A stretch of 64,000 nucleotides of DNA. Origin: Bacteroidetes bacterium GWF2_33_38. GTDB taxonomy: Bacteria; Bacteroidota; Bacteroidia; Bacteroidales; GWF2-33-38. This document shows positions 18,451 to 26,563 of the stretch, in pieces; position 1 is the stretch's first letter; each line of letters starts with the position of its first letter. Location: positions 28,499 to 92,498 of the forward strand of contig MEOF01000053.1 of the NCBI GenBank assembly GCA_001769505.1. The letters are read 5' to 3'. A program made the position numbers and the translations under genes. The notes beneath the pieces were generated by a model. That model worked only from the letters and a program-made list of their open reading frames with translations, had not been told where the DNA came from and did no database searches.

Positions 18451-18525
18451 CGGGGTGTGGCCCAGTCCGGTTAAGGCGCCTGGTTTGGGACCAGGAGACC
18501 GCAGGTTCGAATCCTGCCACCCCGA
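18451..18525 (+). tRNA. tRNA-Pro (anticodon TGG)
   Basis: A full cloverleaf is visible: acceptor CGGGGTG with CACCCCG, D-arm region GCCCAGTCCGGTTAAGGC, anticodon stem CCTGG/CCAGG around the loop TTTGGGA (anticodon TGG), and a T-arm with GGTTCGAATCC. The discriminator is A, and CCA is not encoded. It is flanked by its own promoter and terminator. Confidence 0.96.
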
Positions 18526-18527
18526 CT

Positions 18528-18555
18528 AAGCCTCTGATTTTCAGAGGCTTTTTTG
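18528..18555 (+). terminator. Terminator of tRNA-Pro
   Basis: The perfect 10-bp stem AAGCCTCTGA / TCAGAGGCTT with a TTT loop is followed by a T run directly after the tRNA. Confidence 0.92.
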
Positions 18556-18656
18556 TTTTTGTAAGCCAACTTTCCGAAAGTTTAAAAATATTGCCGTAAT
18601 TTTTTTCTTTTTTTTATTGGAGTAAATTGTGGAGTAGCCTGAAAAAACACATTTTT

Positions 18657-19106
18657 TCACAATTCGGTATAATCAGGAATTTCTTTCAAAAAAACATACG
18701 ACGAATCAAGAAAATTTATTTTACAACAAAAATGTGAAATGCCATTAGTAACAATCAAATATGGTACTTTTAACAGAATATTGTAAGTGCCAATTTGCTC
18801 AAAAACAGTTTGTTCTATTTTTACACTTGCAGCTTTGCATTCAACCAACAAAATTGGCTCTGCATTTTTGTTATAAGCAACGATATCGGCACGAAACGAA
18901 TTTTGATTGATAATCAAGTTTTTTTCGACCGAAATTAAGCTTTTCGGATAATGTTTTTCGACTACCAAAAAATTTAAAAAATGTTGTCGTACCCACTCTT
19001 CAGGTGTTAATATTATGTATTTTCGTCGAAAATTATCGAAAATGTAATTCTTTCCGTCAATAAATTTTGTTTTGAAACTATAAGTTGGTAAATTTAGTTT
19101 TTCCAT
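18657..19106 (-). CDS. HsdR N-terminal-like nuclease domain protein (orphan)
   Basis: 149 residues from the ATG at 19106; a longer open frame exists upstream, but MEKLNLPTYSFK is the usual start of this family. It is the type I restriction R-subunit N-terminal domain standing alone: LTPEEWVRQHFLNFL, YPKSLISVEKNL, then the PD-(D/E)xK-type core RADIVAYNKNAEPILLVECKA. No helicase, HsdM or HsdS gene is nearby. This short form is widespread in Bacteroidota and its role is unknown. It is transcribed divergently from the AMP nucleosidase gene (34 bases between starts). Confidence 0.87.
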   Translation of the reverse strand: MEKLNLPTYSFKTKFIDGKNYIFDNFRRKYIILTPEEWVRQHFLNFLVVEKHYPKSLISVEKNLIINQNSFRADIVAYNKNAEPILLVECKAASVKIEQTVFEQIGTYNILLKVPYLIVTNGISHFCCKINFLDSSYVFLKEIPDYTEL

Positions 19107-19140
19107 ATTTTGGTAAATTCTTCTCAAATTAAAGCAAAAA

Positions 19141-19911
19141 ATGAAAACAAAAAAAGAAATTGTCGAAAACTGGTTACCTCGATACACCGATACTGAACTA
19201 AAAGACTTCGGTAAATATATAATTTTGACCAACTTTCAGCTATATGTCGATTTGTTTGCAAAATGGAATAGTGTTGAAGTTGTTGGTAAACATCGACCTA
19301 TGCCAAATGCTACGGCAAACGGTATAACCATTATCAATTTTGGAATGGGCAGTCCGAATGCGGCTACTGTTATGGATTTATTAAGTGCTATAAAACCCGA
19401 AGCGGTTCTTTTTCTTGGTAAATGCGGAGGTTTAAAAAGAAAAAATAATGTTGGCGATTTAATTTTGCCAATTGCTGCAATCAGAAGCGAAGGAACATCA
19501 AACGACTATCTGCCTCCCGAAATACCTGCTTTACCTGCTTTTAACCTCCAACGTGCGGTTTCTACTGCCATTCGTAATAAGCAACGCGACTATTGGACAG
19601 GAACGGTTTTAACTACCAATAAACGAGTTTGGGAGTATGACGAGCGGTTTAAAAAATACTTGCGAAAATCAAGAGCTATGGCAATTGATATGGAAACGGC
19701 AACTATTTTTATTGTTGGTTTTTACAACGAAATCCCATCAGGAGCCTTATTATTGGTTTCTGACCAACCAATGATTTCCGACGGGGTTAAAACCGATAAA
19801 AGCGACAAACATGTTACCGAGCAATATGTTACCGATCATTTAAAAATTGGAATCGATGCTTTGACTGTTATAAAAGATAACGGTCAATCGGTAAAACACT
19901 TAAAATTTTAA
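19141..19911 (+). CDS. amn: AMP nucleosidase
   Basis: 256 residues, the short Bacteroidota form lacking the N-terminal domain of E. coli Amn. It belongs to the PNP/UDP phosphorylase fold: INFGMGSPNAATVMDLL, AVLFLGKCGGLK, and AIDMETATIFIVGF for the nucleoside-binding Met-Glu, with LLVSDQPM near the C-terminus carrying the catalytic Asp. It splits AMP to adenine and ribose-5-phosphate. holA follows after 19 bases. Confidence 0.9.
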   Translation: MKTKKEIVENWLPRYTDTELKDFGKYIILTNFQLYVDLFAKWNSVEVVGKHRPMPNATANGITIINFGMGSPNAATVMDLLSAIKPEAVLFLGKCGGLKRKNNVGDLILPIAAIRSEGTSNDYLPPEIPALPAFNLQRAVSTAIRNKQRDYWTGTVLTTNKRVWEYDERFKKYLRKSRAMAIDMETATIFIVGFYNEIPSGALLLVSDQPMISDGVKTDKSDKHVTEQYVTDHLKIGIDALTVIKDNGQSVKHLKF

Positions 19912-19930
19912 TTTTTTGTAAATACAAACG

Positions 19931-20935
19931 ATGACTTTTGAACAGATTATAAAAGATTTAAAAAACAAAATTTACAAACCGATATATTTTTTAATGGGCG
20001 ATGAGCCTTATTATATCGATAAGATTTCAAATTTCATTCAGCAGAATGTTTTAAACGAAACCGAACGAGATTTTAATCAGACAATTTTGTACGGAAAAGA
20101 TTCAGAAATTTTAGATATTATCTCTGCAGCGAAACGTTTTCCAATGATGGCAAATCATCAGGTCATTATTGTAAAAGAAGCTCAGGAACTGAAAAAGTTT
20201 GAGGATTCATTGCTCATGTATGTCGAAAATCCATTAAGTTCAACCATTCTAGTTTTCAATTACAAGTACAAAACTATAAAAAAAACGACTAAGCTCTACA
20301 AAAGGCTCGAAAAAGTCGCTTGTACATTTGAATCAGAAAAATTAAAAGACTACCAAGTACCCAAATGGATTGAGCAATATATGCAATCGAACAATATTGA
20401 AATCACGCCCGAAGGCGTTATGATGTTGTCTGATTTTTTGGGAACCGACCTTGCGAAGATTGTTAATGAAGTAGAAAAACTACTGATTTCGCTACCCGAA
20501 AATGAGAAAAAAATTACTCCTGCACATATTGAGAAGAACATTGGTATCAGTAAGGATTTCAATCAATTTGAATTAACCAATGCACTTAGCAATAAGAATA
20601 TTTTAAAATCAAATCAAATTGTAAATTACTTTTCTAAAAACGAGAAGAATTATCCATTAGTTTTGACACTTCCTGCCATTTTTAATTTTTATGCTAAACT
20701 GTTGGTCTATTATGGAATTAAAAATAATTCAAAACAGGAAATTGCTGCTGCACTTGGTATAAATCCATATTTTATCAATCAATACGAAACTGCTGCTAAA
20801 AAATATTCGGCAAACAAAACAATGGAAATAATTTCACTGATTCGTGAGTACGATATGAAATCAAAAGGGGTAAATAGTTTATCGGCAAGCGATGGAGAAC
20901 TTTTGAAAGAATTGGTTTTTAAAATTTTGCATTAG
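19931..20935 (+). CDS. holA: DNA polymerase III subunit delta
   Basis: 334 residues, typical length. Delta is the clamp-opening subunit of the replicative clamp loader. The N-terminal start KPIYFLMGDEPYYIDKI is the characteristic HolA opening. The middle contains LSDFLGTDLAKIVNEVEKLLISL and the C-terminal helical domain is present. It ends before a bidirectional terminator shared with the opposite-strand DUF3332 gene. Confidence 0.92.
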   Translation: MTFEQIIKDLKNKIYKPIYFLMGDEPYYIDKISNFIQQNVLNETERDFNQTILYGKDSEILDIISAAKRFPMMANHQVIIVKEAQELKKFEDSLLMYVENPLSSTILVFNYKYKTIKKTTKLYKRLEKVACTFESEKLKDYQVPKWIEQYMQSNNIEITPEGVMMLSDFLGTDLAKIVNEVEKLLISLPENEKKITPAHIEKNIGISKDFNQFELTNALSNKNILKSNQIVNYFSKNEKNYPLVLTLPAIFNFYAKLLVYYGIKNNSKQEIAAALGINPYFINQYETAAKKYSANKTMEIISLIREYDMKSKGVNSLSASDGELLKELVFKILH

Positions 20936-20964
20936 CAATTGTGTGAAAGTATAAAGTGAAAAAA

Positions 20965-21003
20965 GAATAGCCAACACATCGATGTATTGGCTATTCTTTT
21001 TTT
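20965..21003. terminator. Bidirectional terminator between holA and the DUF3332 gene
   Basis: GAATAGCCAA pairs with TTGGCTATTC, extended by CACA/TGTA, around a TCGA centre. There are T residues on the right and A residues on the left, so it can serve both convergent genes. Confidence 0.88.
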
Positions 21004-21015
21004 GGGTAATTTCGT

Positions 21016-21582
21016 TTAATTCATGGCAACATTTGCTTGTAAAGAATTACGCATATAATCAATGCTTTGAACATTTGCATCGAAAACCATTTCTTGATTT
21101 CCTTTTAAGAATTTCACTATACCTGTTCGTTTGTTAAAGTTAACTAAATCAATTGATTCTGTTCCGTTATTTGCAGTCCATGTTGAAGTTTCAGGATTGT
21201 AAATAATATCTAATTCTTTACCAACTTCAGGACCTACGGTTTGCTTGATATTGTACTTGTTTTTAGTTGCTGTAATTTGGTAGATTTTCTCACCCGATTT
21301 TACAATTTTTTGCTCCATATCGCTATCGTTCATGGCAACAGGATTGGTTCCTGTCCAAAACTCAATTGAATTTAGTACAAATGCATCGATAAAAAAAGCA
21401 ATTGTATAAACTTGTATACATCCAAAAGCCAGAAAAACTAGTTCTTGAACCCATTGGTCGCCCATTTCTTTATTGAAATCATAAACTTTCATGGTTAGTC
21501 CAAATGAACCAAAACAGCCTGTTTGAGTTGTTAATATTGACGATGTCAATAAAATTGCTACAAAAATTTTCAATTTCTTCAT
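21016..21582 (-). CDS. DUF3332 lipoprotein
   Basis: 188 residues. A lipobox (LLTSSILTTQTGC) is followed by the DUF3332 hallmark CFGSFGLTMKVYDFNKEMGDQWVQELVFLAF and a hydrophobic segment leading to IDAFVLNSIEFWTGTNPV. The C-terminal half is a soluble beta-rich domain. The function of the family is unknown. It follows the nucleoside-kinase gene on the same strand (27-base gap). Confidence 0.85.
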   Translation of the reverse strand: MKKLKIFVAILLTSSILTTQTGCFGSFGLTMKVYDFNKEMGDQWVQELVFLAFGCIQVYTIAFFIDAFVLNSIEFWTGTNPVAMNDSDMEQKIVKSGEKIYQITATKNKYNIKQTVGPEVGKELDIIYNPETSTWTANNGTESIDLVNFNKRTGIVKFLKGNQEMVFDANVQSIDYMRNSLQANVAMN

Positions 21583-21609
21583 TGAGTTATTATCTATAAG
21601 TTTAACATT

Positions 21610-23289
21610 TTAATATTTAAAACTGCTTCCACCCAAGAATTCTCTAATAATCGAGGTTGGAGGAATTTCTTTTTCCATTTCTTCGGGTATATCGTTGAAA
21701 TAGGATAAAAATTTAAGCAACCTTATGGCTTCACTATATTCGTCGGCACTTTGTGGAACTTCGTTTAAAATTGGTACTGCTCTGCGTTTTAAAATGGCAA
21801 TTTCGTACAATAGTGCTGAGTTGAATACAGCATCGGCATTTTCTTGGAATGGAAAAATATTTAATTCTTCGCCTTTTCTAACGCTTGGCCAACGTTTTAT
21901 AGTAGCTAAAGCAGAATATCCACGATATTTATAGTCTCTAACCATTCGTCGAATCAATCGATTATCGGTTGTAGGAATTCGATTATGATTATCGATTGAA
22001 ATTTGAGTTAATGCCGAAACGTAAACTTTATATTTAAAATCTTCGTTAATATCAGGTGTTAAGCCTGGATTTAAGCCGTGAATCCCTTCTACAATGAAAA
22101 GTGTGTTTTTGCAAACTTTCTTTTTGTTTCCTAAATAAGTTCGTTGCCCGGTTGTAAAATCGAATTTAGGTATTTCGACTTCTTTACCATCCATTAAAGC
22201 CAACATGTCGGTATTAAATTGCTTAACATCTATAGCTTCTAAGCATTCAAAATCATATTCTCCATTTTCGTCGAGTGGAGTAAATTCACGATTTACAAAA
22301 TAATCGTCGAGTGAAATCAACATGGTTTGAAAACCGAGTACTTGTAATTGAATCGACAATCTTTTGCAAAACGATGTTTTTCCTGACGACGATGGACCTG
22401 AAATTAAAACGAGTTTTACTTTATCGCTTTTTGTATGGATATCATCTGCTATTCTTGCAATTTTTTTCTCATGTAAGGCTTCCGAAATTTTGACTAAATC
22501 TCCAACTTTTTTGCTGCTTGTAAGCTGATTTAGACTGCCAACATTTTCAACACCTAAAATTTTTGCCCAATGCTTATGTTCTTTAAATATTTCGAACAAT
22601 TTATCTTCTTTTACTATGTCTTCAAGTTCCTCTGGCTTAGATACTTTTGGGAATCTTAACAGCAATCCTTCGTGATATTTTACCAAATCGAAGTTGGTTA
22701 TATAGCTAGTCGAAGGGACTAGGTATTCGTAGAAATAATCAACCGTCTCGTCTATATAGTAAACCGAAGTATAAAGTATTTTTCGATCTTTAAATAATTT
22801 GCATTTGTCTGGTTGATTATTTTTTTCGTATATTTTCAATGCCTCATCGTTTACCATTTCTTCTCTTTTAAAAGGAATATCGGCTTTTACAATTTCGTGC
22901 ATTCGTGTTTTGATTTTTTCAACGTCTTCGGCATAAATCACTCCGTCTAAGCCCTCAATTTCGCAATATAAACCTTTAGAAATTGAGTTAGCAATTTTTA
23001 GCGTTGCATTAGGAAATCGCTCGTTAAAGGCTTTGATTAAAATAAACGACAACGAACGTACGTACATTCTAATTCCCATTGACGAAGTTATGTCGATAAA
23101 TTTAACGTGTTTTGGTTTGAACATTTCATAACTTAACTCTTGAAGCTCGTTATTCACTAAAGCTCCTAATACTGGGTATTTCAATGTGGGTTTTACTGTT
23201 TTGAGAATCTCTTTTAAACTAACTCCCGCAGGGAATTTAACTTTTTCATAATTGTTGTTTACACAGGTTATTGAAATTGTTTTTGTCAT
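21610..23289 (-). CDS. Nucleoside (uridine-type) kinase with N-terminal TGS and ThrRS-like SAD domains
   Basis: 559 residues. Residues 1-65 resemble a TGS domain, and about 70-230 resemble the second additional domain of threonyl-tRNA synthetase (YCEIEGLDGVIYAEDVEKIK, FKREEM). Residues about 285-500 are a uridine/phosphoribulokinase-type P-loop kinase: LISGPSSSGKTSFCKRLSIQL, then LISLDDYFVNRE, FIVEGIHGLNPGL and RLIRRMVRDYKYRG. The phosphate acceptor is probably a nucleoside; this three-part protein is a known but poorly studied fusion. The TlpA-like gene lies 5 bases upstream on the same strand. Confidence 0.88.
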   Translation of the reverse strand: MTKTISITCVNNNYEKVKFPAGVSLKEILKTVKPTLKYPVLGALVNNELQELSYEMFKPKHVKFIDITSSMGIRMYVRSLSFILIKAFNERFPNATLKIANSISKGLYCEIEGLDGVIYAEDVEKIKTRMHEIVKADIPFKREEMVNDEALKIYEKNNQPDKCKLFKDRKILYTSVYYIDETVDYFYEYLVPSTSYITNFDLVKYHEGLLLRFPKVSKPEELEDIVKEDKLFEIFKEHKHWAKILGVENVGSLNQLTSSKKVGDLVKISEALHEKKIARIADDIHTKSDKVKLVLISGPSSSGKTSFCKRLSIQLQVLGFQTMLISLDDYFVNREFTPLDENGEYDFECLEAIDVKQFNTDMLALMDGKEVEIPKFDFTTGQRTYLGNKKKVCKNTLFIVEGIHGLNPGLTPDINEDFKYKVYVSALTQISIDNHNRIPTTDNRLIRRMVRDYKYRGYSALATIKRWPSVRKGEELNIFPFQENADAVFNSALLYEIAILKRRAVPILNEVPQSADEYSEAIRLLKFLSYFNDIPEEMEKEIPPTSIIREFLGGSSFKY

Positions 23290-23294
23290 AAATA

Positions 23295-24746
23295 TTAATT
23301 TGTTATTAGATTTATTATTTCGTTGTATATTTCTTCTGTTTGACTAGGTCGCTTTGCATTATTATCAACTACTTTTCCACTTTTGTCGATTAGCAAATAT
23401 CTTGGAATGCTTCTTATCTGAAAATGCTTGGTTACATCGGAATTCCAGCCACCAGGAGAAAGTAAGTTTGTTCCATGAATTTCAATTTTTTCGAGTGCAT
23501 TTTTCCATATTGTTTCATTTTCGTCAATCGAAATATAAAGAAACACTATTTTTTCTTTTTCTTTATCAGTAAACTTTTTCTGTAAATCTTTAGCATAAGG
23601 AAACTGTTGACGGCAGGGACCGCACCAGCTCGCCCAAACATCAATGTAAATAACTTTTCCTTTAAAGTCAGATAGTCGAATTTTCTTTCCTTTTGTGTCA
23701 ATTAAGCTAAGTTTGTTTGAGCTAGAGTTAGAATTATCCTTGTTTGATTCTTTTTCTTTTAATTCGGGTTTGCTTTTTTCTAACTCTTGAACCTTGTAAA
23801 ACGTATTCTTTTTAATTGTGTTTTCAATACTTGTTTTATAATTTATGTAGCTTGAATCAGAGCTAATTAACTTAACATAATTGGTAAAAGTTTCTTCGCT
23901 GATAAATGTGTGATATTTTGTTAAAATATTAGCAATATAGTAGGTTTTTGTTTGTCCGTTTAGTTGCGAATATGCTTGAACTAAAATGCTTTTAATTAAT
24001 TCAAATCTATCGTTAATAGGACTGAATTCATTTTCTTTAAACGTACTGTAAACCATATATTTATCGAGAAATAATCGGTAATTTTCTATGTATAAAGCAG
24101 CATCGTTACTTACTAAATCGGGTTTAATTATATTTAGCATTATAGTGGGTAAAGACTTTATGCTTTTTGGGTGTGTATCTTGAATAGAATATGTAAATAA
24201 TCTGTTTAAATAATTGTATTTGACTAAATTATACAAATATGATTTACTGCTTAAACTTAAATCTTTCGCATTGTTATAATTGTTAATAAAATCAATTTGT
24301 TGCTTCATGTTTAGATATAAGCTATTTTCGTATTCGTCAATTCCAACTTCAATAGGTTGTTTGGAGTAGGAAAATAAGTCGGAATATTTGAATTGAAATT
24401 CGGACAGCAACTTTGCTTTGTCAGTATTTTTGCCCTCAATTAAAGGCATTTCGCTAAGATTGTAAAAATGCAGAAAAAATTCATCTTCATTTTCAACATG
24501 AAAAGTATAATACGAGTTTTTATGCCGCAATCTAATTTCTGTTTCTGTGCGATTTATTTTCTTTATCTCTATTGGATTTTGAAAAATAATTGTGGTGTCA
24601 AAATTCACAAATGAAAGGCTGGGAGTGAGAACTTGAATAGTATCTCCTTTGTTAAATTCGTTTACATCAATCTTTATATCAACTTTATGCTGACTAAAAA
24701 TCGACAAACTATTAAAAATAAAAACGATATAAAGTATGTAACGCAT
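23295..24746 (-). CDS. TlpA-like periplasmic thiol-disulfide oxidoreductase
   Basis: 483 residues with a signal peptide (YILYIVFIFNSLSIFSQ). A long alpha-helical N-terminal region (about 20-330) of the kind found in Bacteroidota TlpA proteins is followed by a low-complexity linker rich in Ser, Asn and Lys. The thioredoxin fold occupies about 340-483, with the active site WASWCGPCRQQFP (Cys near 375 and 378) and the cis-Pro in IRSIPRYLLID. It probably acts as an envelope disulfide reductase. It is 5 bases ahead of the kinase gene, so co-transcribed. Confidence 0.9.
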   Translation of the reverse strand: MRYILYIVFIFNSLSIFSQHKVDIKIDVNEFNKGDTIQVLTPSLSFVNFDTTIIFQNPIEIKKINRTETEIRLRHKNSYYTFHVENEDEFFLHFYNLSEMPLIEGKNTDKAKLLSEFQFKYSDLFSYSKQPIEVGIDEYENSLYLNMKQQIDFINNYNNAKDLSLSSKSYLYNLVKYNYLNRLFTYSIQDTHPKSIKSLPTIMLNIIKPDLVSNDAALYIENYRLFLDKYMVYSTFKENEFSPINDRFELIKSILVQAYSQLNGQTKTYYIANILTKYHTFISEETFTNYVKLISSDSSYINYKTSIENTIKKNTFYKVQELEKSKPELKEKESNKDNSNSSSNKLSLIDTKGKKIRLSDFKGKVIYIDVWASWCGPCRQQFPYAKDLQKKFTDKEKEKIVFLYISIDENETIWKNALEKIEIHGTNLLSPGGWNSDVTKHFQIRSIPRYLLIDKSGKVVDNNAKRPSQTEEIYNEIINLITN

Positions 24747-24786
24747 GTAATTGTAATTCGTAAGATTTTGGTAATTTTTTTAAAAG

Positions 24787-24815
24787 AACTCCAAGTACTA
24801 TTTTGTACTTGGAGT
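24787..24815 (-). terminator. Terminator of the SPOR gene
   Basis: ACTCCAAGTAC pairs with GTACTTGGAGT around a TATTTT loop. It sits just beyond the 3' end of the minus-strand SPOR gene, with T-rich sequence following on that strand. Confidence 0.75.
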
Positions 24816-24823
24816 ATATTTTT

Positions 24824-26083
24824 TTAATCTTTCAAAATCCAAGCAACTTTACCCTTTGCTTTAAGATTTTCGAGTTCGGTTTTTGCTTCATTTTCGGTTG
24901 CGAATGAACTGAATGTAACTCTATACCAGCCACTACCACTAATATCTAAAACTTTAGCATCGAAACCTTCTGATATAATTTTTTGTGCGTATTTGTCGGC
25001 TTGACTTTTTACCTGAAAACTTCCGGCAATTAAATGAACATTTAGCCCTGATTGATTCGAAACACTAGATGCTGGAGCGACTTCTGTTGTTTTTTCAACG
25101 ATAACTTCTTCTTTTACTTCGATTGCTTCTTCTATTATAGTTTCAGTTTTTGCTATTGTATCAACAACTTCTGTTACTTCAGTTGAGTCAAATGTTTCTA
25201 TGTTTTTGTCAACAGTAATATTTTTAGTGATGGTAATACTTTCTTTATGCAAAAATTTAGCATAATAAGCCTTAACATGTTCTTTAAACATGAATCCTAA
25301 AACTCCCGCACCAATTACTAGAACGCCAACAATAACAAGAATTATCAATAGTTTATTCGATTTTTTAGCAATTGCTTTTTCAGGTTTAACTGGTTTTTGT
25401 TTTTCAATTTTTGCCTTAATTTCATGATGTTCGATATGTTTTTCGGGAAGTATTTCCTCTATAACTTTTTCCGATTCTTTTTTAGTTGGCTCTATTATAA
25501 TTTCTTTCTTTTCTTCAATCTTAATTTCTGGAATTGGAGGGAGTATTATTTCTTCTTCAATTATATTTTCAACTTTTGGTACATTTTTTTCATCTTCTTT
25601 GTGGTCAATAAGTTCCATAATTTCATTTTCGTTGATAGGTTCATCTGAAACGAAATCTTCTACTTTTTCATTTGAAATAGAAATATCTTCATCAATGAGT
25701 TCCATTACGGTTGGAACTTCTTGTTTTTCAATAATTTCTGTAATTGTATTTATTTCTTTTTCTTCTAAAATTAACACAACATACCCTTTTCCATCTTTTT
25801 GAAGATTCCCAACCGTCTCAATTTTAACTTTTTGTCCTGTTGATAATAATTCGCTAGACTCATGAACAAATTCAGAAATGTGTCGAACAGCTTCGTCGTA
25901 AACAATATTTTCTTTAGTAGCTATGAAATTTGCAAAAGTGTTGTCGTTAAACTTAATAACATCGTTAAATGTTATGCTTCGGCTATTATCGTCGTGGTTA
26001 ATTTTTACAATAAATGCTCCTAGTTCAGGAATAATAAGTCGATTATTTTCTTTTAAAAAATCTACAATATATTTCGCTATCAT
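24824..26083 (-). CDS. HU/CCDC81-like and SPOR domain membrane protein
   Basis: 419 residues. The N-terminus (about 1-75: YIVDFLKENNRLIIPELGAFIVK...) is the prokaryotic CCDC81/HU-like domain. An acidic, Glu/Ile-rich linker runs to about 240. One transmembrane helix follows (LLIILVIVGVLVIGAGVLGFMF), then a second Glu/Thr-rich linker, and a C-terminal SPOR domain (VHLIAGSFQVKSQADKYAQKI...WYRVTFSSF). SPOR binds denuded septal peptidoglycan, so a division- or envelope-linked, possibly DNA-tethering, role is inferred. The 200 bases upstream (26084-26300) hold no gene. Confidence 0.88.
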   Translation of the reverse strand: MIAKYIVDFLKENNRLIIPELGAFIVKINHDDNSRSITFNDVIKFNDNTFANFIATKENIVYDEAVRHISEFVHESSELLSTGQKVKIETVGNLQKDGKGYVVLILEEKEINTITEIIEKQEVPTVMELIDEDISISNEKVEDFVSDEPINENEIMELIDHKEDEKNVPKVENIIEEEIILPPIPEIKIEEKKEIIIEPTKKESEKVIEEILPEKHIEHHEIKAKIEKQKPVKPEKAIAKKSNKLLIILVIVGVLVIGAGVLGFMFKEHVKAYYAKFLHKESITITKNITVDKNIETFDSTEVTEVVDTIAKTETIIEEAIEVKEEVIVEKTTEVAPASSVSNQSGLNVHLIAGSFQVKSQADKYAQKIISEGFDAKVLDISGSGWYRVTFSSFATENEAKTELENLKAKGKVAWILKD

Positions 26084-26301
26084 ATTTTTGTAATTAAAAT
26101 TTGCTTCAAAATACTAAGTTTTTGCGAATGGTAATATTCTCATCCGTATATTTTTTATAAGTCATAAAAACAAATGGATAGTAAAGTATTGATAATTAGT
26201 TGAATATGACTAAATATATGTTGATAACTTTTGTTTATTAGCTTTTGAATTTTTAAACAACCTCTTATCGAAAAACTTGGAATACCTTAAAATAAAATTG
26301 A

Positions 26302-26469
26302 AAAATATTCGGATTTCCGATTATTGAAAGACAAGGTGGCAGAAAAACAGTTTTAACACTACAAGGACACGAAGTTGTATCCGCATTTGATAAATTTCAC
26401 GAAAAATATGTCCAAATTATTACCCAAACTCTTCAAGAAATTCTCACTGAAATGAAACATAAAATTTAG
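26302..26469 (+). pseudogene. 3' fragment of a ModE-type winged-helix regulator
   Basis: The frame after an in-frame TGA at 26299 reads FGFPIIERQGGRKTVLTLQ, then GHEVVSAFDKFHEKY and ILTEMKHKI before TAG. This is the second half of the LysR/ModE-type DNA-binding domain (helix-turn-helix end plus wing with ERxGGRK and LTxxG). The first half, including the recognition helix, is missing upstream. ModE represses molybdate-uptake genes, which fits the molybdenum-cofactor genes 10 kb away, but the fragment cannot be functional alone. Confidence 0.7.
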
Positions 26470-26477
26470 ATATTGGA

Positions 26478-26507
26478 TTGGTTAAGAAAAATTAAATATT
26501 ACTTTTG
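26478..26507 (+). promoter_or_regulatory. Promoter of pruA
   Basis: A TTG at 26478-26480 and TACTTTTG at 26500-26507 are separated by 19 bases, 56 bases before the pruA start. Confidence 0.6.
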
Positions 26508-26563
26508 TATGCGAGTTGCAAACAAATTCAACTCGGTAAAAATAAACATAAAATTCAGTAAAT

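Noticed and set aside
18526..18656. Integration (att) site at the tRNA-Pro 3' end
   Set aside because: No integrase and no repeated tRNA 3' segment is visible downstream.
18657..21003. A restriction-modification or defence island around the HsdR_N protein
   Set aside because: No methyltransferase, specificity or helicase gene is nearby; the neighbours are AMP nucleosidase and holA, which are housekeeping genes.
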